A stretch of DNA of 64,000 nucleotides from Alistipes sp. (GTDB lineage Bacteria > Bacteroidota > Bacteroidia > Bacteroidales > Rikenellaceae). The notes under the pieces were generated by a model that had not been told where the DNA came from, did not search any database, and saw nothing but the letters and a program-made list of their open reading frames with translations. Positions 50,123 through 60,648 of the stretch are shown piece after piece. The stretch is from positions 40,087 to 104,086 of the forward strand of contig JAFVOR010000067.1 in NCBI GenBank assembly GCA_017505725.1, given 5' to 3'. The stretch's first letter is position 1. Every line of letters starts with the position of its first letter. The position numbers and the translations under genes were made by a program.

Positions 50123-52315
50123 TTATACTAAATCTGCGACGCTCCACACCTTTACTTCTCCATCCTTATTTCTAGCGATGGTCAAAGGGTATGTAGCGTT
50201 TACAGGGTGATTTGTGATATCTACACTCACTTCGGTTGTCCCCCAATTGAAGGCTTTTATATCTAAGCCTTCAATACGAGTATTCAATGAACTAGTGGTA
50301 TTCCATACTAGCTTTATATTCGAGCCGTTCATACCTAGGTTGATGGTTGAATATCCGATGGCACCGCTAATGTCACCATTAGAATTCTTTATCGAGAATG
50401 TTCCACAACCATAGATTACACATTGTTGTATACGACCTACATTTATCTTTAATGGGACATTATTTCGACAAAGTGTATCAACTTTACAAGCATACATATC
50501 TCCAGTAATCTCCATTGTCGAAGACAAATACTGAGCAAAGTTGTTAGAGAACACACCATTTGCAGTTAGGCTCGCTCGGATTAGCAATGTGTTGTTGTCA
50601 AAACCGCCTTTTGCGGAAATCTGCGCCGAATCACTTACAGCTTTAATATCGTTATAAGTGGCAGATTTCTCAAAAATGAAAGCACCGCTATTTGTCACAC
50701 GTTGTATGCGATTATGTTTTGATGTACTCTTGAATATCGTAACATGTAACAAATTACCAGCATGTTCTAGCTTATTGTCACACACAGATGCGGCCAACGA
50801 GGCATCTGTGCCATATGCATCAAAGGTGTAAAAATACGAACCATTATCCAAGAATTGTATATTCTTAAAATCGTAAGGGCAATCGTTGCCAAACTCGTCG
50901 ATTAAACGATACACCACACCTTTACCTCCGTCTTCTTGAGATACAAACGACTTGTATGTTATATAGTCGAATGTCTCCTCACCTTCGCAATTGTATAGAT
51001 GCACTCCATCACTAACCTCTCTTACATATGTAGTTGCTCTGGGTAATGCAGTGTCGAATGCATAGAAAAGGGAGTTGTTATCCCCATTGTAGTACTCCTT
51101 TGTACCTTCGCTTACCACGAATGGATTATTGTCGCAAATCCACGAGGAGATCATTTCGTAGTCTTCGCCATAAGGCTTCCAACTAAAGTAGGTCTGACCT
51201 GCAATTTCGATAGTGCTGCCATTTGTTACCATATCGAAAATGCTACCATCTTCTTCGCCGAAGCCTACGTTGTACTCCTCTTCACCGCCCCAATCGCCTG
51301 AACTTGGCCAAGAGCCTAAAATTTGCGTAGTAGGCATATGTATTGCAATCAATATCAAAGAGTCTCCACCGACATCAAATGGGGACTCGATAGTGACAAA
51401 TGCAACATCTTGATAGTCTTCCACGTAAATAGTTTCTTTACCTACCATACGATAGAATTGTTTACTCTCAAGGAATGTGCTTGGAGAATCAGGTCGATAT
51501 AGATATTTCGTTTGACCTTCGATTTGTGCGATAGTATAGTTGCTTGATGCTTCATTGTTTGGTTTGCTCTCAAGAACCCCCCACGTACATTGCCACGATT
51601 GATTACGTGTAGCATCTTTTGTCCAAGCGAATCTTGAAGCATCGCCCTCCAACGAGTATTTCAAATGCCAAGCCTTGAGATTAGACTTTGCGAAATAGGT
51701 ATCTCCCTCGCGTTGAATAGCTTGTGCATTCTCCGATAGTGTATGTTCATCTAGAGCTTGCACTATGATATCGTATGGGTGCATTGCGCTTTGAGTGCCG
51801 GTCTGCTTGGTCGTAGTTACGAAGTCGGTTATACGATAGTGCATACCCGCAATTAGTTCACCATTATTCTTCTCATTGAGAAGTTCCGTGTATGTTGTGA
51901 TAGTCATAGCATTAACACTTGTACTATCAATTATGTGCTCGAAAGAAACTGTTTCAACTGAATCTTCGCCAGTCCACAGAAGTATATTTGTATCCGATAG
52001 TTTAGCTATTGCTCTTTCGCCACCCGGGAACGAAGCATCCTTCACATATTCAGTTAGCATACACTTGAGCTCACCTGTACCAAGACTCATCTTCGATAAA
52101 GGCAAATACACAGTTAACTTGGAACCATTTATCTTGCAATTTTTTGTTGACCAACCATTGCGCTCAACAATAAATTTGTCCCAATTCCGGTCTGTGAAAT
52201 ATTCAATTTTTACATGTTTGGGAATGTCTTTAATTTGAGTAACTCCGTCCTCTATGGCTGTAAATACCACATCGAAGGATATGTCGCTCTTGAAAAATCG
52301 TCTTATTTGTTCCAT
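50123..52315 (-). CDS. Phage tail fibre-like or receptor-binding protein
   Basis: A 730-residue protein at the distal end of the tail gene block. The N-terminal part (about 1-150) probably attaches to the baseplate; the rest is beta-rich with many short Gly/Asn/Ser/Thr repeats (TYTELLNEKNNGELIAGMHYRITDF, and FSIKNSNGDISGAIGYSTINL in the C-terminal third), as expected for an elongated adhesin. The phrase GMHYRITDF is often seen in Bacteroidota phage tail proteins. No enzymatic motif seen. Host range role is inferred from position and composition. Confidence 0.6.
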   Translation of the reverse strand: MEQIRRFFKSDISFDVVFTAIEDGVTQIKDIPKHVKIEYFTDRNWDKFIVERNGWSTKNCKINGSKLTVYLPLSKMSLGTGELKCMLTEYVKDASFPGGERAIAKLSDTNILLWTGEDSVETVSFEHIIDSTSVNAMTITTYTELLNEKNNGELIAGMHYRITDFVTTTKQTGTQSAMHPYDIIVQALDEHTLSENAQAIQREGDTYFAKSNLKAWHLKYSLEGDASRFAWTKDATRNQSWQCTWGVLESKPNNEASSNYTIAQIEGQTKYLYRPDSPSTFLESKQFYRMVGKETIYVEDYQDVAFVTIESPFDVGGDSLILIAIHMPTTQILGSWPSSGDWGGEEEYNVGFGEEDGSIFDMVTNGSTIEIAGQTYFSWKPYGEDYEMISSWICDNNPFVVSEGTKEYYNGDNNSLFYAFDTALPRATTYVREVSDGVHLYNCEGEETFDYITYKSFVSQEDGGKGVVYRLIDEFGNDCPYDFKNIQFLDNGSYFYTFDAYGTDASLAASVCDNKLEHAGNLLHVTIFKSTSKHNRIQRVTNSGAFIFEKSATYNDIKAVSDSAQISAKGGFDNNTLLIRASLTANGVFSNNFAQYLSSTMEITGDMYACKVDTLCRNNVPLKINVGRIQQCVIYGCGTFSIKNSNGDISGAIGYSTINLGMNGSNIKLVWNTTSSLNTRIEGLDIKAFNWGTTEVSVDITNHPVNATYPLTIARNKDGEVKVWSVADLV

Positions 52316-52322
52316 ATATGCT

Positions 52323-53417
52323 CTATTTAATATATTCCTTCAGCTCCTCGCTTCTCTGATAATATAAACCTCTTTCTTTATCGGCATAATGATATTTGAA
52401 GGTAAACGAACCAAGTTCCAGCTTCGTTCGCTCCGCCTTATACTCTTCAACTACAATTTGGCGCTGCGAACCATCTCTGAACAATACATACCTGTTTGTT
52501 GACTGCAAAAATTCTCGCCACAAACTTTCCTCTTGAGAGGTTGATATATATCCAGTATTTACTTCCCAGGCCCTAATATGAGCGTTTTCTACCTCTACCT
52601 CACCCTGAAGTGTCGATACAGTGTATACTTCACCCTTCGAGACCTCTTTGATTTCTCCGGTCGCCACAATAGTATCGAACCCACCAAGAGTATTCTGAAA
52701 GAAGAAGTATGAGTCTGATAAGTTGCTTTCCTTGACGACAAATCGTTGCGGTCGAATAGTACAGGGGCGTGGTAGGGTATCTCCCTCCGCACCAAATATA
52801 TCATAAGCAACAATCTCATCATCTACATTCTTTGTTAACTCTCGTATAGTTTGATAAGAACAATCTATACGATATAGAGTCATATTATCGTCAAATGTTC
52901 CAATTTCAAACACTTTTGGCAAGGTGGTTTTAAAATAAACTTTAACAGATATCTTGCGACTTCTTATTAACACAAGTTCGCCTGTGTTGTAGATTACAAA
53001 TGTTAGTTGTTGTTTTATATTTGGGACTACAAAATCAACTTGAGGTCGCCAAGTTAGAAAGTTATGGTCTAAATGCTCAATTTCACCTGTAAGGGAGTGA
53101 TTGTCATACCCACCAAAAATAACCGAAGTTGTTTTTTCATAGTTTACCGCACCTCCTTGCTCATCTCTCGCTTGTATGGTTATACTATCCAAAGCTTGAC
53201 GGAACACAGATGTGTTTTCTATGTGAGGATCGTATGGAGTAGAATAGTTGCCAGCTATATCAGATGCACGAATTACAACCTTTCCATTCAAAGGCTGCAG
53301 ACAGAAATCTATCTCCTCAGAACTGTTTTTGCTTGCAGCTATACGAACTGTGTTTTCTGCGGCAATGTCAAAATTGTTCATATTACGCGAAAACAGTGAC
53401 TTTACATCTGAAAACAT
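52323..53417 (-). CDS. Phage baseplate or tail protein, unknown
   Basis: A 364-residue beta-rich protein lying between the tail fibre-like gene and the large baseplate gene, with gaps of 7 and 71 nt. Pieces such as KVVIRASDIAGNYSTPYDP and KISVKVYFKTTLPKVFEIG suggest immunoglobulin-like beta domains. No signal peptide. Likely structural; family not recognised. Confidence 0.55.
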   Translation of the reverse strand: MFSDVKSLFSRNMNNFDIAAENTVRIAASKNSSEEIDFCLQPLNGKVVIRASDIAGNYSTPYDPHIENTSVFRQALDSITIQARDEQGGAVNYEKTTSVIFGGYDNHSLTGEIEHLDHNFLTWRPQVDFVVPNIKQQLTFVIYNTGELVLIRSRKISVKVYFKTTLPKVFEIGTFDDNMTLYRIDCSYQTIRELTKNVDDEIVAYDIFGAEGDTLPRPCTIRPQRFVVKESNLSDSYFFFQNTLGGFDTIVATGEIKEVSKGEVYTVSTLQGEVEVENAHIRAWEVNTGYISTSQEESLWREFLQSTNRYVLFRDGSQRQIVVEEYKAERTKLELGSFTFKYHYADKERGLYYQRSEELKEYIK

Positions 53418-53488
53418 ACTTATCTATTATTTATTTGAAACAAAATTACAGCTATACAGACATCAGAAAAAGGACATATTAAGCGCGT

Positions 53489-55552
53489 CTATATATCGAA
53501 ACCTCCGGTATAGCGATATCTCCGATCCTCTATTGGGGCAATCATAGGAGGAGAAATAACCGTACCACCAATTGTTTCACTCTTAGTCTTTCCTTTGAAA
53601 ATTCTAAGAATCGTTTCTCGTTCTTCGGTCGATGATGTTGGGAGATATATTTCGACTTTATACTTTACTTGAATCAAAATATCTGTTTCCACTGGATGCT
53701 CTGCTTGAGCCCAGAAAATAGGGACTGCGCCATTATTTTGTTCAATTGTTACAAGATTTCTTTCTTCGACTTCATTATGAATATTATCACACGCTATCAA
53801 TTCTACTCTACTAGAAATCGTTTTGAATAATTGAGAGAATGTGTGTGTAATTTTCTTTATCAAGAAATATTGATTACATACACAAACCTTATTGTACATA
53901 CGCAATTTCGAAATCTCAGATAGTGTTAAAATTACATCTGTTGTAACAACTCTTCTATTTGTAGACAACCACTTTGCAAATTGTGAATGATAACGTCGAT
54001 ATAATACAGGGACATCTAGCGAGAGTTTTGCATTGGAAGACTCCCCGTTATTCAAATTTGTATTTTCACCACTTTTTTCCTGTCGTCTAAAAGCAAATCC
54101 TTTTCCTACAAGCTGACCATCTATCAGCGAACCAATCCATACATCGGATGGTCGATCGCTGCAAGGTGTCGGACTTTCGACAACTGGACACATATGGTAT
54201 GTTGTTGGAGAGTAACTAGTATTGTTCCTATCCAATATAAGTAGAGGCACACACTCCACTCGCTTAAAGTTAACAGAGTTGTCAAACGAACCTTCGAGTT
54301 CCTCGTTAGTTGTTACTTTCTCGTCACGATGTAAAAGAACATCGTGATAACTTAATTTCTTGCCGCTGACTATTAGTTCTCTCCCGGAATATATATTGCC
54401 AGTTCTATTTTCGCGTACCGTTGTATATGAAGAACCTGCAGTAATCATCGTCTCAATGGCCTTAGTACTTCCCAGCACATCTTTGATTTCTGCTTCGCTG
54501 TCATCTGTGGTACCTGTCTCTGTTTCGGTTGATAATGAACTTTCTCCATCGTTAGCGAAGCTGAATGCATATGAAGATGCTGGCTCGGTGCTCATGCTTA
54601 TTTCTTTGGATATTTTGTCATCCCAAATTAGTACTTCGGATGAAGACAGGATTTCTTTATTTGTTAGCATTACAAAGCGTTCACCATCTCTAAAGATACT
54701 TGCACAGTAAATTTTGGCGATATTGATAATTAAGTCAAAAATCGTACACTCTGGCAGCATATCAGCAACCGGCAAGACAAGGCGGCCATTGTCTGTTTGT
54801 TGTAAGCCTGATGCGCATAATGGTCTGCTCCTGTGAGGGGCAATAATTGCCAAATTTTCAACCACACCCTTTATCATCTCACTAATGGCCAACTTGTTTG
54901 TAATATCGCCCAAAATACTAACAACCTTGACCGCTGGAGTGACAGGCGCATCCGATAAGTTCCAAAAATAATTATGATATTTAATATCAGGGGTAACCGC
55001 TGTCCTGCCAATGTTATTGCTTTCATATTCTACTTCTGTGATGCTATTCTTATTGACAAGCATTGGCAATTCAAAATCCCCATATAAAGAAATCCCCGCA
55101 TCCTTAACTGACTCTTGATCTAAAACACCTTGCTGAATATCAACCAAGAATTTGTAATCAGTAGAGGCCGCACCACTTGGCGCAGTTACAAAATTCGATA
55201 AATGTTGTACTTTGTTGATATACGCACCCCATTCATCCTCAAGAGATCTCCCTGCGAATGTATAGTTCAACCTCCCGTCTTCGATACCATCATACTCCAA
55301 TCTTCCATAAAATAGCGGAATGCCACTGGCGTATATTGAAACATCGATTATTTTGACAGCTGGATCTAGCAGCATAGCGTCCATATAGCCAAAAATCGAC
55401 TTATTTTTCGCTGTAGAAAGAAAAGAAATACTTGTTGAGAATGGGACCGGTATATGATTATCGTTCAACATTGGATTTTCAATTTCAATCTCGAACTCAA
55501 CAGAGGGATCCAAATCTAGTGCGATACCATCTTTTGTTATAATTTCAATCAT
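53489..55552 (-). CDS. Phage distal tail/baseplate protein
   Basis: A 687-residue protein directly downstream of the tape measure gene (1-nt gap). The N-terminal part (EIEIENPMLNDNHIPVPFSTSI, then FLSTAKNKSIFGY) matches a recurring opening of Bacteroidota prophage tail-tip proteins; FYGRLEYDGIEDGRLNYTF follows. A middle region rich in Ser, Glu and Thr (about residues 335-365) may be a flexible linker. Its position right after the tape measure is where Dit and Tal baseplate hub proteins are encoded. Confidence 0.62.
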   Translation of the reverse strand: MIEIITKDGIALDLDPSVEFEIEIENPMLNDNHIPVPFSTSISFLSTAKNKSIFGYMDAMLLDPAVKIIDVSIYASGIPLFYGRLEYDGIEDGRLNYTFAGRSLEDEWGAYINKVQHLSNFVTAPSGAASTDYKFLVDIQQGVLDQESVKDAGISLYGDFELPMLVNKNSITEVEYESNNIGRTAVTPDIKYHNYFWNLSDAPVTPAVKVVSILGDITNKLAISEMIKGVVENLAIIAPHRSRPLCASGLQQTDNGRLVLPVADMLPECTIFDLIINIAKIYCASIFRDGERFVMLTNKEILSSSEVLIWDDKISKEISMSTEPASSYAFSFANDGESSLSTETETGTTDDSEAEIKDVLGSTKAIETMITAGSSYTTVRENRTGNIYSGRELIVSGKKLSYHDVLLHRDEKVTTNEELEGSFDNSVNFKRVECVPLLILDRNNTSYSPTTYHMCPVVESPTPCSDRPSDVWIGSLIDGQLVGKGFAFRRQEKSGENTNLNNGESSNAKLSLDVPVLYRRYHSQFAKWLSTNRRVVTTDVILTLSEISKLRMYNKVCVCNQYFLIKKITHTFSQLFKTISSRVELIACDNIHNEVEERNLVTIEQNNGAVPIFWAQAEHPVETDILIQVKYKVEIYLPTSSTEERETILRIFKGKTKSETIGGTVISPPMIAPIEDRRYRYTGGFDI

Positions 55553-55553
55553 A

Positions 55554-58500
55554 CTATCCTAATTTACCACGATTCTTTTGTTTGTTGTATTTTTCAAAGT
55601 TCTCGACAAGGCCATTTTTACCAAGCATAGTAACATAGGCCTCGATAGGTTCATTCAGCCTCGACAACACCCTCTCTAACAATGGCTCAAGATCCACCGA
55701 GTAGACTGGTGCCGCGGTAGCACTATAAGATGTACTATTTGCGCCAGTTCCAATATATCCTCCATCGTTTCTGCCTGTTATGCGATTAGGCGAGTACACG
55801 GCCGACAAATCAAGGTTTTGTAGCTTACCCGCCTTACGAGCTGATTCGATAGCACCGATAGCTGGCATAACCGTAGGATTCTGCATTGCTTCATTTGGCA
55901 CTACATATTCAAGACCATTCTCCGCGACAAGAACAGTAGGCGACGACACAAAGCCTCGCTTATCTGGACTTAATTTTGCATTGAATCGCTTGCCATCTTG
56001 CGCCCTGCGAACTCCGATAGGTCCACCTTCTTCGGCACCTGTGGTTATTGGCTGAGAAGCAATTAATGCAATCTCCGCAGCTCCCATGGCAGCGGCCAAA
56101 CCTGCCGGAATCAATCCCCACGGCAAACCCCACTGAGCAATTGTTTGAGTAACACTGACTGCTGTATTGATGATTGCTTGTGTCAGATTCATTGCCTTCT
56201 GACGCTTCGCTTGCTTTAGTGCTAATTCCTCTTGGTATGCCTCGTATTCGGCATCCATAGCTTCAACCTCAGCATTATATTGAGCCTCGGTCATCAAGCC
56301 GGCATTGAGGCGTTTTTCAAGGACTGTCTTCTTTTTATTATTACTTTTCTCATACTCCTTGAGTTGAGCCTTCTCCTTAGCTGCCATAAAGCTATCGACT
56401 TTTCCCCATATGGATATGACCTGGTCACCCATACCGCCGACAACGCTTGCTACAGATGTTGCCCAATTTTCCCAACCTTCCAAGTTGCCGCTGAACATAT
56501 CTTTCCATTGATCCTGGGAAAGCCCCCAAAGCTCTCCTCCTCCCGATTTGCTTTCAGTGTCAGCAGAAGTGCCTTCGAGTTTAGCAAGTTGTTCACGAAG
56601 ATCCTCAATCTCTTTCAAGAGCTTTGCCTTGTCTGCATCGGACAATTCGGCTCCGATTTCGATATCGCCCACCTGTGCGTTGTCCACAAGGTTACTAAGA
56701 TCGGATATCGTTTCGTTGAGATACTCCTTGTCGAGAGCGTTCAGTTCAGCCCAATGCTCCTTGCGCTTCTCTCGGCGTTCACGCTCACTGCCAGAAAAGG
56801 TATCCATCTCTTGACGATGACGGTTGAGCATCTGCGCACGAGCAATCTCATACGCATCTCTACGAGCGTCAATCTCTTTGTCAGCTGCTTCGAGTTGTAT
56901 CTTCGCCAATCGAGCCTTGTGCGCCTTTTCGAGAGCCTCCAACGCTCGTGTGTTTCCGGCATACTCTCGCTTCAACTTCTCATACTTCGCCTTCTCGATG
57001 GCGATGCGATCACCACTCATCTCGGCGATATCTTGATTTATTTTATCCTGCTTACGAGCCTCATCCTCTTTGGCTTTTGTAGCCTCTTTCGCTTTTCGCT
57101 CTGCATCTTTTGCATCTTTTTCTTCTTGCCTCTTCCTACGCTCTTTTTGTTGAATGAGCTTGTCTGCAAGGTTTTCCTCGAGAGCAACTCGATCTGCCCC
57201 CGAATCTTTATTCGTTGCTAATCGAGCCCTGAGGGTATCTATCTCCAGCTTTAACAATTCTTCATTATGCTCATCTTGAGTCATTGTTTCAGAGTCCTGA
57301 TACTTCTTTTTCAGAGCAAGACGAGCCTGTAAGAACTGTTCGTCGGAATTTAGAGACCATTTTTGACTATAGCCTCCTCCATTACCATCATTACTATAGC
57401 TGTCAATAGATTCCGGGGTAGTGGCAGAGTTGCCAACTACTATCTGTGGCAACCCTATGCTGTTTTTCTCAATGATATCATCGAGATGCGCGAGTTGCTT
57501 ATCGACATTCTCGTTATATTTGCGTGCATTCTCCTCTTTTAACGAATTAATCATCTCTCCTGGATCTACTCTACCGCCAGAGTCTGCAGCCATAGAATAG
57601 ACTGCCATTTGTTGCAAAAAACCGACCTTCCGATCTTTGCCAGCTAGTTTATCTGCTCCCACTTTGTCGAGAATCTCTTCTTTCTTCTTTAATGCCGCTT
57701 TTACAGTTGCTTCTGCAATGAGGGCTTGGGTGTGTTGTTTTACCGCTGCAGCAGCCTTACCGTTGGCAATCGTCTCTTGATTAATAAGATTTATACCATC
57801 AGGTATCAAACCTTGAAGCTCCTTTATAGCGGCATTTCGCTTTTGTTCCGCAATATTAGTATCTTCAATTACAGACATAAGGCGTCGCATTTTCTCGGCC
57901 TTTCCAACGAGACTATTACCCTCTTGGTCTGTTATTTGTGCCGCCTCCTTCGATAAGTCTAGAATCTCCCTGGATTTATTTCTCAAAGCTGATATTATAC
58001 CAGCCAATGCGCCAATTGCAAGTGAGGCCCAGCCGATAGGACTCATCGCAGCAAAGAAACCCCTAAATGCCATAGCGGCCGCCTTAAGATTACCGACAAG
58101 CAAATTCTGGACTCCACATAGCAGAGTTGTAGAGGCTGATAATTTTAAATTGGCCAATCGGGCAATTTCTATTTCTCTCGCTTTTTTCCGCAATGCAACC
58201 ATATTACGCTTTGTCCAAAACTCTTGAAGTTTGCTTATGACAATACCTGCTTTTTTCATTGCGATATTTGCGCTATATGCAACCGTTAGGCCTGTTAGCA
58301 CAGCTCGATACTTGATGCTCAATCCAATTATTGAAGATATCATTTTAAGGAACTGAGCAGAAATGGATATAGAGGCTTGGGCTGACGGGTTAAGTTGTTT
58401 TCCAATGGCAACCATTTGATCGGTAACCGCCTTTTTGGCTTTCTCCATCGCTGCCGTAGCAGAATTGTTCATTCTTTCAAACTCCTCGATTACGGAAGAT

Positions 58501-59831
58501 CCCTCCGAGAATGCTCGATTTGCGAGCTCCTGCTGATATCGTATGGTATCAACATTTTGAGAAAGCGATCCAAGGATGGTCGTCGCCCTTGAACCGGATA
58601 AACCAAGGCTGTCAAGCGCTTTGATGGTATCTGCAGAACTTCCATTACCAATACCTTCAAGAACGAGCAACAATGCCTCATTTACATCCTTTTCAAGCAA
58701 CTGTTGGAAATCCTGAACCCCAACCCCTGTAGCTTTGGCGTACTGCTCTGTTTTCTTAAACATATCGCCAATCACATTTGTAAGGGCGGTAGTCGCGGTT
58801 TCACCCCTTTGGCCGAGACTGTCAAGTGTGGCGGCCAAACCAAGTACTTGCTGAATCGACATATTGGCGGTAGGTGCAATACCTGCCATTTGTTGAGCAA
58901 AGTCCACAATATACCCTTCGTTGGCGGTGGATGCCATACCAAGAGAGTTGATGGCTGAGCCAACCTTTAGCATTGACTCTTCCATGCCATATTCCCCCTT
59001 CAGCTTAAAGATATCGACTAACTTTCCGATTGACTTTAATGCGTCTTCAGCATTTCCCCCGAGATCAGAGGAGAGTGCAACGTTGATTTTGTCTGCTGCA
59101 GATACAAAACCCAAGATATCCTCTTCGGCAGACAATCCGAGTTTACCGGCAACCTCCATCAGTCCGATCAGCTCATTTTGAGAGGTGCGAGTATCCATAG
59201 ATTTAAGTTCGTCCGACAGAGCTTCAACCGCATCTTTTGAGAGGTTCGTCGTTCTTGAAGCACTTGTTAAAGCCTCATCATATTCCAAATAGTGCTGATT
59301 AAATTCCTCTATCTTTCGTGAGACCTTTTCGTAAACTTGAATACCCATAGCAATGGCTCCGAAATACTTATTGGCCTTTCCAGCCAAACTATCCATTGGG
59401 CTACTAATATCACTACTTGCTTTTTTTAGTTCGACTTGTCGGGCGATAACTTCCTTTAGTTGATGAGCGTACTCATCCCAATCCCTTGTCCCAGGCACGG
59501 TATAGCGCAATGCCATTCGCAAGGAGGTAGCCTTCTTGCTAAGATCAGCCATTGTCATACAATTCAGGCTTATTGAAGCTCGCATCTTGTCGATCTCAGC
59601 CTTGTTATTTTTTATAATGGACCTGTTTACATCTATTTGCTTGGACAATTCTTTATAGCGCTCGGTACCCCTTTGACCAGCCATCGCCAATGAGTTTTGC
59701 TCGGCTCGAAGTTCTTGGTTGGCTACAGATAGGTCTTTGATCGCCCGACTCATATCTGCAATTTGCTTTCTTGCAGCATCGCCATTTACGACAATTTGCA
59801 ATGCCAACTCCTCGCTCTTAAGTTTTCCCAT
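55554..59831 (-). CDS. Phage tail tape measure protein
   Basis: At 1425 residues the longest gene of the element. An N-terminal coiled-coil region (IADMSRAIKDLSVANQELRAE) precedes the TP901-type core at about 190-480: LGLSAEEDILGFVSAADK, EEDALKSIGKL-like helices, MAGIAPTANMSIQQVLGL and LGQRGETATTALTN. Then come hydrophobic segments (FFAAMSPIGWASLAIGALAG) and a long charged coiled coil (about 880-1060). The C-terminus has AIINTAVSVTQTIAQWGLPW and GPIGVRRAQDG, frequent ends of these proteins. I start at MGKLKSEEL; a longer frame would overlap the upstream gene. The length predicts a long tail. Confidence 0.88.
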   Translation of the reverse strand: MGKLKSEELALQIVVNGDAARKQIADMSRAIKDLSVANQELRAEQNSLAMAGQRGTERYKELSKQIDVNRSIIKNNKAEIDKMRASISLNCMTMADLSKKATSLRMALRYTVPGTRDWDEYAHQLKEVIARQVELKKASSDISSPMDSLAGKANKYFGAIAMGIQVYEKVSRKIEEFNQHYLEYDEALTSASRTTNLSKDAVEALSDELKSMDTRTSQNELIGLMEVAGKLGLSAEEDILGFVSAADKINVALSSDLGGNAEDALKSIGKLVDIFKLKGEYGMEESMLKVGSAINSLGMASTANEGYIVDFAQQMAGIAPTANMSIQQVLGLAATLDSLGQRGETATTALTNVIGDMFKKTEQYAKATGVGVQDFQQLLEKDVNEALLLVLEGIGNGSSADTIKALDSLGLSGSRATTILGSLSQNVDTIRYQQELANRAFSEGSSVIEEFERMNNSATAAMEKAKKAVTDQMVAIGKQLNPSAQASISISAQFLKMISSIIGLSIKYRAVLTGLTVAYSANIAMKKAGIVISKLQEFWTKRNMVALRKKAREIEIARLANLKLSASTTLLCGVQNLLVGNLKAAAMAFRGFFAAMSPIGWASLAIGALAGIISALRNKSREILDLSKEAAQITDQEGNSLVGKAEKMRRLMSVIEDTNIAEQKRNAAIKELQGLIPDGINLINQETIANGKAAAAVKQHTQALIAEATVKAALKKKEEILDKVGADKLAGKDRKVGFLQQMAVYSMAADSGGRVDPGEMINSLKEENARKYNENVDKQLAHLDDIIEKNSIGLPQIVVGNSATTPESIDSYSNDGNGGGYSQKWSLNSDEQFLQARLALKKKYQDSETMTQDEHNEELLKLEIDTLRARLATNKDSGADRVALEENLADKLIQQKERRKRQEEKDAKDAERKAKEATKAKEDEARKQDKINQDIAEMSGDRIAIEKAKYEKLKREYAGNTRALEALEKAHKARLAKIQLEAADKEIDARRDAYEIARAQMLNRHRQEMDTFSGSERERREKRKEHWAELNALDKEYLNETISDLSNLVDNAQVGDIEIGAELSDADKAKLLKEIEDLREQLAKLEGTSADTESKSGGGELWGLSQDQWKDMFSGNLEGWENWATSVASVVGGMGDQVISIWGKVDSFMAAKEKAQLKEYEKSNNKKKTVLEKRLNAGLMTEAQYNAEVEAMDAEYEAYQEELALKQAKRQKAMNLTQAIINTAVSVTQTIAQWGLPWGLIPAGLAAAMGAAEIALIASQPITTGAEEGGPIGVRRAQDGKRFNAKLSPDKRGFVSSPTVLVAENGLEYVVPNEAMQNPTVMPAIGAIESARKAGKLQNLDLSAVYSPNRITGRNDGGYIGTGANSTSYSATAAPVYSVDLEPLLERVLSRLNEPIEAYVTMLGKNGLVENFEKYNKQKNRGKLG

Positions 59832-59832
59832 A

Positions 59833-60201
59833 TTATTTCTCTTTGTTAAAATTTTCACGGATTTGAGCAACAACATCCTCTGTCAAGCCATAGGCAAGGC
59901 GTTTTGCGATTGAATGATAATGACCAAAGACAAAACGGTTGTGAATACGCCTATTGCGGCGAACTTTTGCAGAGCCATACTGTATGCTCCTCATATCGAG
60001 AAATCTCTCGTATACCGTATGGCGGAATGTCAATACTCCATTGCTACCATCTCCTCCACTAACCGCAATACTGCGAGCTGAAACCAGGTGACCAGTGTGC
60101 GATTTCAGCTTTTGCATAATGGCTGCCGACTGATTTCGAATTAGCCGGCGACCCTCGTCTTCGAGAATATCTCTGATAAATTTTTGTCTTACAGATGACA
60201 T
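59833..60201 (-). CDS. Phage tail-associated hypothetical protein
   Basis: A basic protein of 122 residues from MSSVRQKFIRD, ending 1 nt before the tape measure start. It has many Arg and His residues (AKVRRNRRIHNRFVFGHYHSI). Position just upstream of the tape measure suggests a tail assembly or tail completion role. A longer frame would start inside the terminator hairpin and is rejected. Family not recognised. Confidence 0.6.
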   Translation of the reverse strand: MSSVRQKFIRDILEDEGRRLIRNQSAAIMQKLKSHTGHLVSARSIAVSGGDGSNGVLTFRHTVYERFLDMRSIQYGSAKVRRNRRIHNRFVFGHYHSIAKRLAYGLTEDVVAQIRENFNKEK

Positions 60202-60221
60202 TGTTGAAATATATTTGCAAC

Positions 60222-60250
60222 AAAAATAGCCACCCAAAGGTGGCTATAAA
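60222..60250 (-). terminator. Hairpin terminator in the phage operon, copy 2
   Basis: Stem TAGCCACC/GGTGGCTA with loop CAAA; on the minus strand TTTTTG follows. It separates the small-gene cluster (60.27-61.14 kb) from the tail genes and closely matches the hairpin near 49.9 kb. Confidence 0.75.
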
Positions 60251-60270
60251 AGGACATAGAAAGATGTGGA

Positions 60271-60474
60271 TTATTGTGTGTTTTTAGCTTCGCGTCTCTT
60301 CTTAAACCAATCGAGTATATCGTAATATAGAACCAATAATCCTCCTATTACGATAAAAACAACGACCAATAAAGCTGCTATAACAGCGGCAAACGCCAAT
60401 AACGCCAATATAAGCCCAACAATAGAAAATTCCAGATCGCCCATCGGCGCTGTGCTAAAAAACAACATCTCCAT
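60271..60474 (-). CDS. Small phage membrane protein
   Basis: Sixty-seven residues with one or two long hydrophobic segments (FSIVGLILALLAFAAVIAALLVVVFIVIGG split by no charge) and a basic tail (FKKRREAKNTQ). Could be a holin by size and shape, but it is far from the amidase. Ends just before a terminator. Confidence 0.5.
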   Translation of the reverse strand: MEMLFFSTAPMGDLEFSIVGLILALLAFAAVIAALLVVVFIVIGGLLVLYYDILDWFKKRREAKNTQ

Positions 60475-60525
60475 ACCCCGAACTTGTTTGTGTGCTACAA
60501 AGTTAATATAAAATAGTTTATCATC

Positions 60526-60642
60526 CTACTCATAATCTTCTATTCTTGCAGGTTCGCCGATTATGCTGCGTAGTTCAGCCACTAATCGATACGCCTGTTC
60601 CTCGCTCTCGGCGGCGATCTCGTATGTGATAATCTTCTTCAT
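60526..60642 (-). CDS. Small phage protein, 38 residues
   Basis: MKKIITYEIAAESEEQ at the start and PARIEDYE at the end, with the middle predicted as an amphipathic helix. It starts 6 nt after the stop of the 73-residue membrane protein. Too short to classify, but the spacing and direction fit the operon. Confidence 0.4.
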   Translation of the reverse strand: MKKIITYEIAAESEEQAYRLVAELRSIIGEPARIEDYE

Positions 60643-60648
60643 AACATC

